From Alphaproteobacteria bacterium (lineage in GTDB: Bacteria > Pseudomonadota > Alphaproteobacteria > Rhodobacterales > Rhodobacteraceae), in assembly GCA_030425185.1 (NCBI GenBank), contig JAUIAU010000004.1, positions 62,001-126,000 on the forward strand: 64,000 nt of DNA. Reading direction: 5' to 3'. The notes under the pieces were generated by a model. It did no database searches and was not told the DNA's origin. It saw only the letters and a list, made by a program, of their open reading frames with translations. A program made the position numbers and the translations under genes. How positions within the stretch are numbered: position 1 is the stretch's first letter; every line of letters begins with the position of its first letter. Shown here piece by piece: positions 39,971-50,854 of the stretch.

Positions 39971-42445
39971 ATGAGCACCGTTCTGCGCTGGCTTCTGCGG
40001 GCCTTCTTCGCGCTGGCGGGCCTTGGCCTGCTGGCGCTGATCGCACTCTACTTCTTCCTCTCGCGCTCGCTGCCGGAGTATTCGGCCTCCTACGAGGTGC
40101 CGGGCCTGACCGCGCCGCTGGAGATCGTGCGCGACACCGCCAACGTCCCCCACGTGATGGGACAGACCGACGCCGACAGCTTCTACGGGCTCGGCTTCGT
40201 GCATGCGCAGGACCGGCTCTGGCAGATGACGGTGCTGCGGCGCACGGCGCAGGGCAAGCTGTCCGAGATCTTCGGCGGCGCCACCATCCGCACCGACGAC
40301 CTGCTGCGGCGGCTAGACCTCTACGGGGCCGCGCAATCCTCGGTCGCTGTCCAGTCGCCCGAGACACTGGCCGCGCTCGAAGCCTATTCGGCTGGCGTCA
40401 ATGCCTGGATTTCGCTGGTCAATCAGGAGGCTATGGGGCGCGGCGCACCTGAGTTCTTCCTTTTCCCGCCGGAAATCGCGCCGTGGCAGCCGGCCGACTC
40501 GATCGCGCTGCTCAAGCTGATGGGCCTGCAACTGAGCGATCACCTGAACTCGGAGGTGCTGCGGGCGCGGACCTCGCTGCTGGTGCCGCCGGAGCGGCTG
40601 CGGGACATCCTGCCCGACGTGCCGGGCAGCGCCGTCATCGACCTGCCGGACTACGCCAGCCTCGTGCCCGGGGTCAGCCCGGCGCAGGCCGTCCAGACGG
40701 CCGAGGCGGACATGGGCCTGCTCTGGCCGGTTCCGCCGCGCGGGTTCTCGTCGGCCTCGAACGCCTGGGCGGTCGCGCCCGAGCGGTCGGCCACCGGCAG
40801 CACCCTTCTGGCCGCCGATCCCCATCTGGGGCTCAGCGCGCCGTCGCTGCTCTACCTCGCGCATATCAACCTGCAGTCGGGCGGCGTGATCGGCGCCACG
40901 ATCCCCGGCGTGCCCGCGATGTTGCTGGGACGGTCGGACAAGCTCGGCTGGGGGCTGACGACCGCGTATCTGGACGATCAGGACATCGTGCTCGAACGGC
41001 TGGTCGAGGGGGAATCGGACAGCTACCTGTCGCCCGAAGGCCCGCGCCCCTTCGAGACGCGACGCAGCGTGATCTCGGTCGCCGACGCGCTGCCGATCAC
41101 CATCACCCTGCGGTTCAGCGAGAACGGGCCGGTCATTCCCGGCGGGCTCTTCGATCTCGCTGCCATTACCCCGCCCGGCCATGTCGCAGCCCTGGCCTGG
41201 ACCGCGCTCGACCCGCGCGACACGACGATGACCAGCGCGCTGAAGCTGATGCAGGCCCAGAGCGTGGACGAGGCGATCCTCGCCGGATCGTTCCACGTCG
41301 CCCCGGCCCAGAACCTGATCCTCGCCGACACCCGCAACATCGCCTTGCAGATGATCGGCCGCCAGCCCAAGCGCGACCCGGCCAACGCGTCGCAGGGACG
41401 GCTTCCAGTCCTCGGGGATCGCAGGGAAAACCTTTGGGACGGCTACCTGCCCTACAGTGCCAACCCCTCGGTGGTGAACCCGCCCGGGGGCATCGTCGGC
41501 AACACGAACAACAAGACCACCGACGCCCCCTTCCCGGCCCATGTCAGCTTCGACTGGGGTGATACCCAGCGCATCCAGCGCTGGTCGCGGCTGATGCAGG
41601 CCCGGCAGGTCCACACGCGCGCCAGCTTCATCGAGGCGCAGCTCGACACTGTGTCGATGACAGCCCGGACCCTGCTGCCGCTGATCGGGCGCGAGCTGTG
41701 GTTCGAGGACCGCCCGGCCGCCGCCGGCACCCCCGACCGCCTGCGCCAAGACGCGCTGGCCCTGCTGGTCGAGTGGAACGGTGAGATGAACGAGCACATG
41801 CCCGAGCCGCTGATCTATGCCGCCTGGATCCGGTCGCTGAACATGCAGCTGATCCGTGACGAACTGGGTCCGCTCGCCGACGAGTACCCCCATGCCGATC
41901 CGCTGTTCCTCGAACGTGTGTTCCGCGACACCGACGGCGCGTCAATCTGGTGCGATCTCAGCCAGACCGAGCGCCGCGAGACCTGCATCGAGATTGCCCG
42001 CCGGGCGCTGGATGCCGCGCTGCGCGATCTTGCCGAAACCTACGGGCCCAACATCGAAAGCTGGCGCTGGGGCGACGCGCACGAGGCCGCGCACGATCAC
42101 CCGGTGCTGGGCGAACTGCCGGTACTGGGGGCGCTGGTGAACATCCGGCAGTCCACCTCGGGCGGCGACGACACCCTGATGCGCGGACGGACCTCCGGCG
42201 CGCCCGAGCATCCGTTCCGGAACGTGCATGCCTCCGCCTTCCGCGGGGTCTACGACTTCAGCGATCCGGACAGTTCGCTGTTCATCCTCTCGACCGGCCA
42301 GTCGGGGCATCCGCTGTCACGCCATTACGACGACCTCGGCGAGCTGTGGCGGCAGGGCGAGTACGTGCGGATGTCGCTCGATATCGACCTTGCACGGGCC
42401 GGCGGCACCGGCGTCACCGTGCTGACGCCCGCGGAAACCAACTAG
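39971..42445 (+). CDS. Penicillin acylase family protein (N-terminal nucleophile hydrolase)
   Basis: HVMGQTDADSFYGLGFVHAQDRLWQM; candidate nucleophile motif SNAWAVAPERSATGSTLLAADPHLGLSAPSLLY; GGIVGNTNNKT. Confidence 0.9.
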   Translation: MSTVLRWLLRAFFALAGLGLLALIALYFFLSRSLPEYSASYEVPGLTAPLEIVRDTANVPHVMGQTDADSFYGLGFVHAQDRLWQMTVLRRTAQGKLSEIFGGATIRTDDLLRRLDLYGAAQSSVAVQSPETLAALEAYSAGVNAWISLVNQEAMGRGAPEFFLFPPEIAPWQPADSIALLKLMGLQLSDHLNSEVLRARTSLLVPPERLRDILPDVPGSAVIDLPDYASLVPGVSPAQAVQTAEADMGLLWPVPPRGFSSASNAWAVAPERSATGSTLLAADPHLGLSAPSLLYLAHINLQSGGVIGATIPGVPAMLLGRSDKLGWGLTTAYLDDQDIVLERLVEGESDSYLSPEGPRPFETRRSVISVADALPITITLRFSENGPVIPGGLFDLAAITPPGHVAALAWTALDPRDTTMTSALKLMQAQSVDEAILAGSFHVAPAQNLILADTRNIALQMIGRQPKRDPANASQGRLPVLGDRRENLWDGYLPYSANPSVVNPPGGIVGNTNNKTTDAPFPAHVSFDWGDTQRIQRWSRLMQARQVHTRASFIEAQLDTVSMTARTLLPLIGRELWFEDRPAAAGTPDRLRQDALALLVEWNGEMNEHMPEPLIYAAWIRSLNMQLIRDELGPLADEYPHADPLFLERVFRDTDGASIWCDLSQTERRETCIEIARRALDAALRDLAETYGPNIESWRWGDAHEAAHDHPVLGELPVLGALVNIRQSTSGGDDTLMRGRTSGAPEHPFRNVHASAFRGVYDFSDPDSSLFILSTGQSGHPLSRHYDDLGELWRQGEYVRMSLDIDLARAGGTGVTVLTPAETN

Positions 42446-42482
42446 GCGACAACGCTTTGGCAGCCGATGTTGAGGTGATGCC

Positions 42483-43775
42483 TCAGCCCTGCGGCAGGGC
42501 GTGGAATCGGTCGGATTCTGCGTCGGTCCACTCGACCTCCAGCAGCGATCCGGTGTCGCCCCGCTCCTCGGCCCGCACGACGTCATGGGCGAAGAGCCAT
42601 GCCCGGCGCTTGCCGTCGGTCCAGGGCAGTTCAAGCCGCTCGCGCCGCAGCGCCCCGCCCAGCTGTTCGGCCACGGCGTCGAGCAGCGCATCGATCCCCT
42701 CGCCGGTCAGCGCCGAGATGGCGAACACGCCCTCGCTGCGCGCGGCCTGAACGCGCGCGGCCTCGCGGCGATCCTCGGGCAGAAGGTCGATCTTGTTCCA
42801 CAGCTCGAAGCGCGGCACCTCGTCCGAGGTGCCGAGCGATTCGAGGATGGTTTCGACGTCGCGCTTCTGCTGCTCGGTCTCGGGGTGCGAGATGTCCCGG
42901 ACGTGCACGATGATATGGGCGGACAGCACCTCTTCCAGCGTGGCGCGGAAGGCGGCGACCAGTTCGGTCGGCAGGTCCGAGATGAAGCCCACCGTGTCCG
43001 ACAGGATTACGTCACGCCCGACCGGCAGTTTCACCTGACGCATCGTCGGGTCCAGCGTGGCGAAGAGCATGTCCTTCGCCAGCACCTCTGCCCCGGTCAG
43101 TCGATTGAAAAGCGTGGACTTTCCTGCGTTGGTGTAGCCCACCAGCGCGATGATCGGATAGGGCACCTTTGCGCGCGCGGCGCGGTGCAGGTCGCGGGTG
43201 CGCACCACCTTGTCGAGCTGGCGGCGCAGGCGGGTCATCTGTTCGTCGATGGCGCGCCGGTCGGCCTCGATCTGGGTTTCGCCGGGACCGCCGACGAAGC
43301 CGAGACCGCCGCGCTGCCGCTCGAGGTGGGTCCATGACCGCACCAGCCGGGAACGCTGGTAGCTGAGCGCCGCGAGATCGACCTGCAGCACGCCCTCGCG
43401 GGTCCGGGCGCGATCGGCGAAGATCTCGAGAATCAGGCCGGTCCGGTCGAGGATCTTGACCTTCCATTCCTTCTCGAGATTGCGCTGCTGCACCGGCGTC
43501 AGAGTGCCGTCCACCAGCACCAGTTCGACCTCGGCCTCGGTGAATTTCTCTTTCAGTTCCGCGATCTTGCCCGATCCGAACAGGTAGCCCGGCTGCGGCT
43601 TGGCGAGCGGCACGACATCGGCGCCGTGCACCTCGAAGCCCGGCAGCGCATGGGCAAGCGCCACCGCCTCGTCCAGCGCGCGCTGGCCGTCCCGCCGGTC
43701 GCGGTCGGATTTCAGATCCGGGTGCAGGACCCATCCGCGGGTGATGCGGGGTCCGAGATCAATGAGACGGGTCAA
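42483..43775 (-). CDS. hflX: GTPase HflX
   Basis: [67 protein letters not shown]; downstream of hfq. Confidence 0.96.
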   Translation of the reverse strand: MTRLIDLGPRITRGWVLHPDLKSDRDRRDGQRALDEAVALAHALPGFEVHGADVVPLAKPQPGYLFGSGKIAELKEKFTEAEVELVLVDGTLTPVQQRNLEKEWKVKILDRTGLILEIFADRARTREGVLQVDLAALSYQRSRLVRSWTHLERQRGGLGFVGGPGETQIEADRRAIDEQMTRLRRQLDKVVRTRDLHRAARAKVPYPIIALVGYTNAGKSTLFNRLTGAEVLAKDMLFATLDPTMRQVKLPVGRDVILSDTVGFISDLPTELVAAFRATLEEVLSAHIIVHVRDISHPETEQQKRDVETILESLGTSDEVPRFELWNKIDLLPEDRREAARVQAARSEGVFAISALTGEGIDALLDAVAEQLGGALRRERLELPWTDGKRRAWLFAHDVVRAEERGDTGSLLEVEWTDAESDRFHALPQG

Positions 43776-44005
43776 TCCTCGCCTTCATACAGGGTGATCG
43801 GCTGCGTCGGCATCACGGTCGAGATCGCATGCTTGTAGACAAGCTGGCTCTGACCGTCGCGACGCAACAGCACGCAGAAGTTGTCAAACCAGGTGATGAC
43901 CCCCTGGAGCTTCACGCCGTTGATCAGGAAGACCGTCACCGGAACTTTCGCCTTGCGGACGTGGTTCAGGAACGCATCCTGCAAGTTCTGTTTGTCGCTG
44001 GCCAT
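43772..44005 (-). CDS. hfq: RNA chaperone Hfq
   Basis: [60 protein letters not shown]. Confidence 0.98.
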   Translation of the reverse strand: MASDKQNLQDAFLNHVRKAKVPVTVFLINGVKLQGVITWFDNFCVLLRRDGQSQLVYKHAISTVMPTQPITLYEGED

Positions 44006-44130
44006 AAGGTTATCTGCGCCTTTTTCCTGTCTCGGGCGTCGGCATGTCTTCGCATCCCTACCCCATGGGATAATATCCGTGTTCCGGCAGGAATAAAGAG
44101 CCAATAACAGGATTTTAGCCCAAGTGTCGC

Positions 44131-45636
44131 CTAGGCGCGCCAGAAATCGGGATTCAGCAGGGCTATGATGGCCAATGTTTCGAGCCGTCCGAGGGTCATC
44201 GCGGCCGCGAGGATCAGCTTTGCCGCATCGCTGAGCAGTCCGTAGGAGATCGCCGCATCGCCCGCGACCGAGGCCACCGGCCCCGTCGTCGACAGGGCCG
44301 CGACGGCGAGGATCACGGTGCTTTCGAACTCAAGCCCCGTCGCCGACAGGGCGGTCATCACCACCGCGATCGACATCGCGAACAGCATGAAGAACACCCA
44401 GGCGACCGCGGCGCCCTCGCGGCGGATCCGCCGGGCCGTGGTCCCCTGCCCGCCCACCGAATGCGGATGCACCAGGCGCTCCATCTCGCGCAGGCCGTGC
44501 TTGTAGAGGGCGTAGACCCGCAGCAGCTTGACCCCGCCCGCGGTGGTCGCGACCCCGCCGCCGAAGATCGCCATGCCCGCCAGCAGCAGCCCGGGCGTGC
44601 CGAGACCGGACCACGCCTGCGCCGCCTGCCAGTCGGACGAGACGAAGCCCGTCGTGCTGAGGAACGAGGTCAGCGTGAAGAGATTGCCCCAGATCGCCGG
44701 AACGGCGCGGGCGTCGAGGTCCTGCGCCGTCTCCCAGGCGCCGAGCCAGTGCCGCAGGAACAGGAACGAGGTCAGGCCCACCACGACGACGGTCGCCGCG
44801 CGCAGTTCCCGGTCCGCCTGCAGCGCGCGCGGGGCCGGGAAGCTCCAGCCGTTCTCGAAGACCCGGCGGGTCAGCGCGGGCAGCAGGAAGAGCAGGATCA
44901 GCAGCTCGCCCCAGCGGCCGGACGGCAGCGCCTCGCCGCCCTGCGAGGTGATCCCGCTGGTCGAGATCACCGACATCGCCCGGATCGCCGCCTCGCCCGG
45001 CGGATCGCCAAGCGCCACGAGGCCGATCCAGAGCACCATCGTGAACCCGGCATAGACCGGCGCAAGGCGGCTGGCGTGTTTCCACATCCGGCCCGGGCCG
45101 AAGCTGTCGTCGCGCAGGTCGCGCCGCCCCTCGCCGCGCCCCGCCTCGAGGCTGGAGGTGACCTCGAACCCGCCGAGCGCCATCGGGGCCAGCACGCCGA
45201 AGGCCGCGACCCACATTAGGAACCCGCCCAGCCACGCCACCTCGGCCCGCCACAGGTGCACCGCGAAGGGCAGGTCGCCGGGGGCGAACAGCGTGGCGCC
45301 GGTGGTCGTCAGGCAGGACACCATCTCGACGTAGACATCGAGGAACCGCGTGCCGGGCACCGCCTCGGAGAACGGAACCGCCAGCACCAGCGGCAGCGCG
45401 GTCAGCGTCAGGACGAGGGCCAGAAGCTGTTCCCGGGCAGCCCGCCGCCGGGCGCGCGAGGCGGTGGCAAAGCCCAGAAGCGTGGCCACGATCACCGTCA
45501 GCACACCGCCATAGAAGAAGGGGCGCGCGGTCTCGTGATCCTCCAGCACCGCCCCCACCCCGGCCGGAACCAGCATCGCCAGTCCGGCGATGCCGAGAAA
45601 CAGCACCAGCAGCGGCAGTCCGAGCAAGGTTTTCAT
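44131..45636 (-). CDS. trkH: TrkH family potassium uptake protein
   Basis: [55 protein letters not shown]; paired with trkA. Confidence 0.87.
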   Translation of the reverse strand: MKTLLGLPLLVLFLGIAGLAMLVPAGVGAVLEDHETARPFFYGGVLTVIVATLLGFATASRARRRAAREQLLALVLTLTALPLVLAVPFSEAVPGTRFLDVYVEMVSCLTTTGATLFAPGDLPFAVHLWRAEVAWLGGFLMWVAAFGVLAPMALGGFEVTSSLEAGRGEGRRDLRDDSFGPGRMWKHASRLAPVYAGFTMVLWIGLVALGDPPGEAAIRAMSVISTSGITSQGGEALPSGRWGELLILLFLLPALTRRVFENGWSFPAPRALQADRELRAATVVVVGLTSFLFLRHWLGAWETAQDLDARAVPAIWGNLFTLTSFLSTTGFVSSDWQAAQAWSGLGTPGLLLAGMAIFGGGVATTAGGVKLLRVYALYKHGLREMERLVHPHSVGGQGTTARRIRREGAAVAWVFFMLFAMSIAVVMTALSATGLEFESTVILAVAALSTTGPVASVAGDAAISYGLLSDAAKLILAAAMTLGRLETLAIIALLNPDFWRA

Positions 45637-47012
45637 AGGAAGTAGTCGATCGAGACCTGCAGGAGCCGTTCGACCTCGGGGACGTCGGCGGCGAGGCTGA
45701 ACAGGATGACCACGTCGCCTTCCTCGATCCGGACCGAGCCGGTCACCTTGATGACCTTGCCGCTGCGCGAGATCGCGCCGACCAGCACGCCTTCGGGAAA
45801 ATCGATGTCGCGCAATTGGCGGCCCGCAAGGGGCGAGGTGGAGAGCACCTGCGCCTCGATGATCTCGGCCTCGGCATCGCCGATGGAATAGACCCCCCGC
45901 ACCCGGCCGTGCCGGACGTGCCGCAGGATGGACGACACCGTGGTCGAGCGCGGGTTGATGTAGGCGTCGATGTCGAGCGCGCCCATCAGCGGCACGAGGC
46001 TCGGATCGTTGATCAGCGCAATCGCCATTCGTGCCCCCGCCGACTTGGCGCGCACCGCCGCCAGCAGGTTGACCTTGTCGTCGTCGGTCACCGTCAGGAC
46101 CGCGTCGGTCCGGTCGATGTTGGCCTCGTCCAGCAGTTCCATGTCGAGACCGTCGCCGTTCAGCACGATGGTCCGTTCCAGCGCGTCGGCGGCGCGCTCG
46201 GCGGCACGGCGGTCCCGCTCGATCATCTTCACGCGCACCCGGTCGGTCCGTTTCTCCAGCGCGCGGGCCACCGCGAGGCCCACGTTTCCGCCCCCGACGA
46301 TGACGATGCGCTCCTGCTTTTTCGTATTCTTTCCGAAGATTTCCAGCGTGCGGTTGATGTCCTCCGCCGGGGTCAGGATGTAGATCTGGTCCTCGGCAAA
46401 AAGCTGGTCGCCCGGATCGGGGGCAAAGAGCGCCCCCTCCCGGCGCACGCCCACCACGATGGAGCGCAGGGTCGAGAACAGGTCCGACAACTGCCGGAGC
46501 GGCGTCGACAGCACCGGGCAATCCTCGTCGAGCTGGATGCCGAGCAACTGCACCTTGCCGTCGAGGAAGCTTTCCGTGTCGAAGGCCGCGGGCGCGGCGA
46601 GGCGCTGCAGCGCGGCCTCGGCCACCTCGCGCTCGGGCGAGATCACCACGTCGATGGGCAGATGGTCGTTGCGGTAAAGGTCCGAATAGATCGCATTCAG
46701 ATAAGACTGCGCGCGCAGGCGGGCGATCTTGCGGGGCACCTCGAACACGGAATGCGCGATCTGGCACACGACCATGTTCACTTCGTCCGAATAGGTCGCG
46801 GCAATGATCATGTCGCAGTCGCGCGCCCCGGCGGCATCGAGGATGTCGGGATAGCTCGCGAAGCCGGTCAGACCCTTCACGTCGAGGGTTTCGGTCGCCC
46901 GTCGGACGAGGTCCGGGTTGTTATCGACGACCGTGACGTCGTTGCGCTCGCCGGCGAGATGACGGGCGATCTGCCAGCCCACCTGCCCCGCGCCGCAGAT
47001 GATCACTCTCAT
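45633..47012 (-). CDS. trkA: Trk system potassium transporter TrkA
   Basis: MRVIICGAGQVGWQIARHLAGERNDVTVVD and second Rossmann VIVGGGNVGLAVARALE; TrkA-C domains. Confidence 0.96.
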   Translation of the reverse strand: MRVIICGAGQVGWQIARHLAGERNDVTVVDNNPDLVRRATETLDVKGLTGFASYPDILDAAGARDCDMIIAATYSDEVNMVVCQIAHSVFEVPRKIARLRAQSYLNAIYSDLYRNDHLPIDVVISPEREVAEAALQRLAAPAAFDTESFLDGKVQLLGIQLDEDCPVLSTPLRQLSDLFSTLRSIVVGVRREGALFAPDPGDQLFAEDQIYILTPAEDINRTLEIFGKNTKKQERIVIVGGGNVGLAVARALEKRTDRVRVKMIERDRRAAERAADALERTIVLNGDGLDMELLDEANIDRTDAVLTVTDDDKVNLLAAVRAKSAGARMAIALINDPSLVPLMGALDIDAYINPRSTTVSSILRHVRHGRVRGVYSIGDAEAEIIEAQVLSTSPLAGRQLRDIDFPEGVLVGAISRSGKVIKVTGSVRIEEGDVVILFSLAADVPEVERLLQVSIDYFL

Positions 47013-47114
47013 CGGTCAACTCCGCTGATCCCGGACCCATCCTAGCTGACAGAGGCCGCCGGGGCCGTCAATGCCGTGCCCGCACCTGCCCCTGGGGCAA
47101 TCAGGGCCGCGGTC

Positions 47115-48527
47115 TCAGGCGTCCTCGTCCTCGCTGTCGGCGATTTGCGCTACCCGGCCGCCCGACTTGGCCGAGGTGACCACGCCGAGCGACTTCAGCT
47201 TGCGATGCAGCGCCGAGCGTTCCATGCCGACGAAGCTGGCGGTGCGGGAAATGTTGCCGCCGAAGCGGTTGATCTGCGTCATCAGGTATTCGCGCTCGAA
47301 AAGCTCACGCGCCTCGCGCAGCGGCAGCGCGGCCAGCGCCCCGGTCACGAGGGCGGGCCCGTTCTCGCCCGCGGCCTCCGCCGTGCTCGGCAGTTCCGAG
47401 GCGCCGATCTCGCCCTGGTCGGCCCCGAGGATCAGCACCCGCTCGATCACGTTCTTCAGCTGGCGGACGTTGCCGGGCCAGTCCATCGTCTGCAGGAGTG
47501 CCATCGCCTCGTCCGACAGCGGGCGCTTGGGCAGGCCCTGCGACTGGTTCAGCAGGCCGACGAAGTGCTGGGCCAGCAGCGGGATATCCTCGCGCCGGTC
47601 GGCCAGCCCCGGCACCGACATCGGCACCACGTTCAGACGGTGGAACAGCTCCTGACGGAACCGGCCGGCGGCGATCTCGGCGGTCAGGTCGCGTGTCGTC
47701 GACGACATCACCCGCACGTCCACCTGGATCTGGCTCGTGCCGCCCACGCGCGTGAACCGCTGGTCGACCAGCACGCGCAGCAGTTTCGACTGGGTGCCGA
47801 CCGGCATGTCCGCCACCTCGTCGAGGTAGAGAATGCCGCCGTTGGCCTGCTCCAGCAGACCTTCCTCGATGCTGCGGTCCGGGCGCTCGCGGCCGAACAG
47901 CACCTCTTCCATCCGGTCCGGCGCGATGGTGGCCGACGAGACGGTCACGAAGGGCTGCTCGGCCCGGTCCGAGTTGGCGTGGATGTAACGGGCCGCCAGT
48001 TCCTTGCCGGACCCGGCCGGTCCGGTCAGCATGACCCGCCCGTTCGAGCGCGTGACCTTGTCGAGCTGCGCGCGCAGTTGCCGGAAGGCCGCGGATTGCC
48101 CGATCATCTCGCCATGGTCGGTGCCGCGCCGCTTGAGCGCGACGTTCTCACGGCGCAGCTTGGCGGCTTCCATGGCGCGGCGGATGACGACCAGAAGCTG
48201 GTCGATGTTGAAGGGCTTCTCGATGAAGTCGTAGGCGCCCTGCTTGATCGCCGCGACCGCGATCTCGATGTTTCCGTGCCCCGAAATGATGACGATCGGG
48301 ATCTCGGGCCGCTCGCGCTTGACGGTCTTCAGGATGTCGATCCCGTCCATCGCGCTGTCCTTCAGCCAGATGTCGAGGATCATCATGCCGGGCGGCTGGC
48401 GGGTGATCTCGGCCATGCAGGCTTCCGAGTTCGCCGCGGTCCGGGTGGCATACCCCTCGTCCCGCAGGATGTCGGCGATCAGGACCCGAATGTCCTTTTC
48501 GTCATCAACGATCAGAATGTCACTCAT
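47115..48527 (-). CDS. ntrX: Response regulator NtrX
   Basis: Receiver IVDDEKDIRVLIADIL, AAA+ GPAGSGKELAARYIH, FIS-type HTH ISRTASFVGMERSALHRKLKSL; downstream of ntrY. Confidence 0.95.
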   Translation of the reverse strand: MSDILIVDDEKDIRVLIADILRDEGYATRTAANSEACMAEITRQPPGMMILDIWLKDSAMDGIDILKTVKRERPEIPIVIISGHGNIEIAVAAIKQGAYDFIEKPFNIDQLLVVIRRAMEAAKLRRENVALKRRGTDHGEMIGQSAAFRQLRAQLDKVTRSNGRVMLTGPAGSGKELAARYIHANSDRAEQPFVTVSSATIAPDRMEEVLFGRERPDRSIEEGLLEQANGGILYLDEVADMPVGTQSKLLRVLVDQRFTRVGGTSQIQVDVRVMSSTTRDLTAEIAAGRFRQELFHRLNVVPMSVPGLADRREDIPLLAQHFVGLLNQSQGLPKRPLSDEAMALLQTMDWPGNVRQLKNVIERVLILGADQGEIGASELPSTAEAAGENGPALVTGALAALPLREARELFEREYLMTQINRFGGNISRTASFVGMERSALHRKLKSLGVVTSAKSGGRVAQIADSEDEDA

Positions 48528-48550
48528 GGCACGGCAATCCTCGGAAAAAG

Positions 48551-50794
48551 TCAGGCAGCGACCCGGCTCGACGGGCCAAGGGGCAGGACGATGACGGCCT
48601 TGGCCCCGGAATGCGCGCCGTCCGCAAAGGGCTCGGCCGCTTCCAGGCGCATCGCACCGTCATGTTCCTCGATGATCTTGCGCACGATGGGCAGGCCGAG
48701 GCCGGTCCCCTTGTCGCGCGTGGTGACGTAGGGCTCGAACAGCCGCGACACGTCGTCGGGCAGGCCGATCCCGTTGTCGGCGATCGCGATCTCGACGTGA
48801 TCCTCCGCCACCGTGGCGGTGACCCGGATCTCGCCCCGGAAGCCCGCGGGCGCGCCGCGCTCGGTCAGGCTTTCGATGGCCTCGCCGGCGTTCTTGATCA
48901 GGTTAACGATCGCCTGCGAGACGAGCGTCGGGTCGATGTCGAGCGGCAGCGCCTCCTTCGGCAGGCTGGCGGTGATCGTCAGGTCCGGGAAGGCCGATTG
49001 TTGCAGGAGGACCGCATCGCGCAAGAGCGCGGTCATGTCCGCGTTGCGGCGCTCGGGCTCGGGCATCCGCGCGAACTTGGAGAACTCGTCGACGATCCGG
49101 CGCAGGTCGCCGGTCTGGCGCACGATCACCCCGGTCAGTTCGCCCAGCGACTCGGCCTCGTCGCCGACCAGCGGGCTGAACTTGCGGCGCAGGCGCTCGG
49201 CCGACAGCTGGATCGGGGTGAGCGGATTCTTGATTTCATGCGCGATGCGCCGGGCCACGTCGCCCCAGGCCGCCATCCGCTGCGCGCTGACGAGGTCGGT
49301 GACATCGTCGAAGGCGATCACGGTGCCCTCGCTGACCCCGTCGCCGGTTTCCCGCCGGGCAAGCCGCACAAGAAGGGTTTCGGTGCGCCCGCGCCGGGTC
49401 AGCCGCAACTGTTCCTGCGCCACGCTGCGCCGCCCTTCTGGCAGTTCGGCCACCAGCGCGCCCAGTTCCGGCGCGAGGTCGATCAGGGGGCGGCCGTGGA
49501 CCTCGGCCTCGCCGAGATCGAGCAGGGTGCGCGCGGAGCGATTGACGAAATCGACACGCCCCTCGGCGTCGAGCCCCATGACCCCGGCGGTGACCGAGCC
49601 CAGCACCGAGTCGAAGAGGCGGCGCCGCGCCTCGATCTGCTCGGTGTTTTCAAGCAGGGCCTCGCGCTGCGCCTTCAACTGCGTCGTCATCTGGTTGAAG
49701 GACCGGCCGAGCATGGCGATCTCGTCGTCGCCCTCCGATACCGGCACCTTGGCTTCGAAATCGCCGGAACCGACCCGCTGCGCCGCCCCGGCCAGTTGTC
49801 CGACCGGCCGCGACAGCCGTTCGGCGAACCACAGACCCAGCCAGATCGCCGCGAGGATCAGGATCACCGCGAAGGCGAGGTAGAGCAGGCCGAATTCGAA
49901 AAGAAGACGCCCGCGTTCGGATTCGAGCTGCTGGTAGAGCTTCACCGTCTCCTGCGTCTCGTCGAGCAGGTTCAGGATCTTCCCGTCCACCTCGCGGCTG
50001 ACATAGAGGAACCGGTCCACGAATCCGTCGAGCCGCGCCAGCGCGCGGAACTCGCTGTTCGGCCAGTCCTCGATGATGATCGGCTCGTCCGAACTGCGCG
50101 CGCGCTCGATATCCTCGGGGCTCGGGGTCTCGAAGTTGAAGAGATAGCTGCGCTCGCCCCGCAAACGCAGCGTTCCGGTGCCGTCGATGACATAGGCCTC
50201 GCGCAGACCGCGCTGGATCTGCCCCTGGGCCTGCGACAGGATCTGGCGCAATTCGCCGTCGCCCAGGAAGCTGCTCTGGCGCTTGGCCTGCGCAATGGCC
50301 CCGGCGAGGGAGGCGGTGTCGTCGCGCAGGTTGCTGCGTTTCTCGTCCTCATAGGCCTCGGCGGCGGCCAGCGACGAGCCGAGAACCCGCTGGACCCGGT
50401 CCGAGAACCATCCTTCAAGGCCGAAGTTCACCGTCAGCGTGGCGAAGACGGCCACCAGAACGGTCGGGATCAGCGCGACCAGCGCGAACACGCCGGTCAG
50501 CCGCAGGTGCAGGCGCGACCCAGCCGACCGGGCCCTGCGCGCGGCCACCATCTGCGCCACGCGCTGCAGCACGAGTGTCGCGATTCCAAGAACATAGACA
50601 AGATCGGCAAGGATCACCGCGCGCAGCGTGATCGTGCCGGAGCCCTGATCGAGGGGGCCGAGAACAAGGAACGTCGCCAGCGCCAGAACCGGCCCCAGCG
50701 CGACAAGCGCAAAGGTTGCGATTCCGGTCAGACGGCTGGCATTGGGCGACCCAAACAGGTCTGCGCCAAGGGAGCGGACAGACACGCTGCGCAC
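48551..50794 (-). CDS. ntrY: Sensor histidine kinase NtrY
   Basis: Transmembrane N-terminus, [36 protein letters not shown] box, DKGTGLGLPIVRKI. Confidence 0.95.
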   Translation of the reverse strand: MRSVSVRSLGADLFGSPNASRLTGIATFALVALGPVLALATFLVLGPLDQGSGTITLRAVILADLVYVLGIATLVLQRVAQMVAARRARSAGSRLHLRLTGVFALVALIPTVLVAVFATLTVNFGLEGWFSDRVQRVLGSSLAAAEAYEDEKRSNLRDDTASLAGAIAQAKRQSSFLGDGELRQILSQAQGQIQRGLREAYVIDGTGTLRLRGERSYLFNFETPSPEDIERARSSDEPIIIEDWPNSEFRALARLDGFVDRFLYVSREVDGKILNLLDETQETVKLYQQLESERGRLLFEFGLLYLAFAVILILAAIWLGLWFAERLSRPVGQLAGAAQRVGSGDFEAKVPVSEGDDEIAMLGRSFNQMTTQLKAQREALLENTEQIEARRRLFDSVLGSVTAGVMGLDAEGRVDFVNRSARTLLDLGEAEVHGRPLIDLAPELGALVAELPEGRRSVAQEQLRLTRRGRTETLLVRLARRETGDGVSEGTVIAFDDVTDLVSAQRMAAWGDVARRIAHEIKNPLTPIQLSAERLRRKFSPLVGDEAESLGELTGVIVRQTGDLRRIVDEFSKFARMPEPERRNADMTALLRDAVLLQQSAFPDLTITASLPKEALPLDIDPTLVSQAIVNLIKNAGEAIESLTERGAPAGFRGEIRVTATVAEDHVEIAIADNGIGLPDDVSRLFEPYVTTRDKGTGLGLPIVRKIIEEHDGAMRLEAAEPFADGAHSGAKAVIVLPLGPSSRVAA

Positions 50795-50854
50795 TGCAGG
50801 GTCCTCGTCATCTGAAGTGGGCCGTGTCGCTTTCGCAACGGTTCTGTTGCGGTG

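Noticed and set aside
39971-42445. Start of a biosynthetic gene cluster with the AMP-ligase at 30673
   Set aside because: The intervening genes (mfd, hemB) are housekeeping and no carrier proteins or synthases were seen
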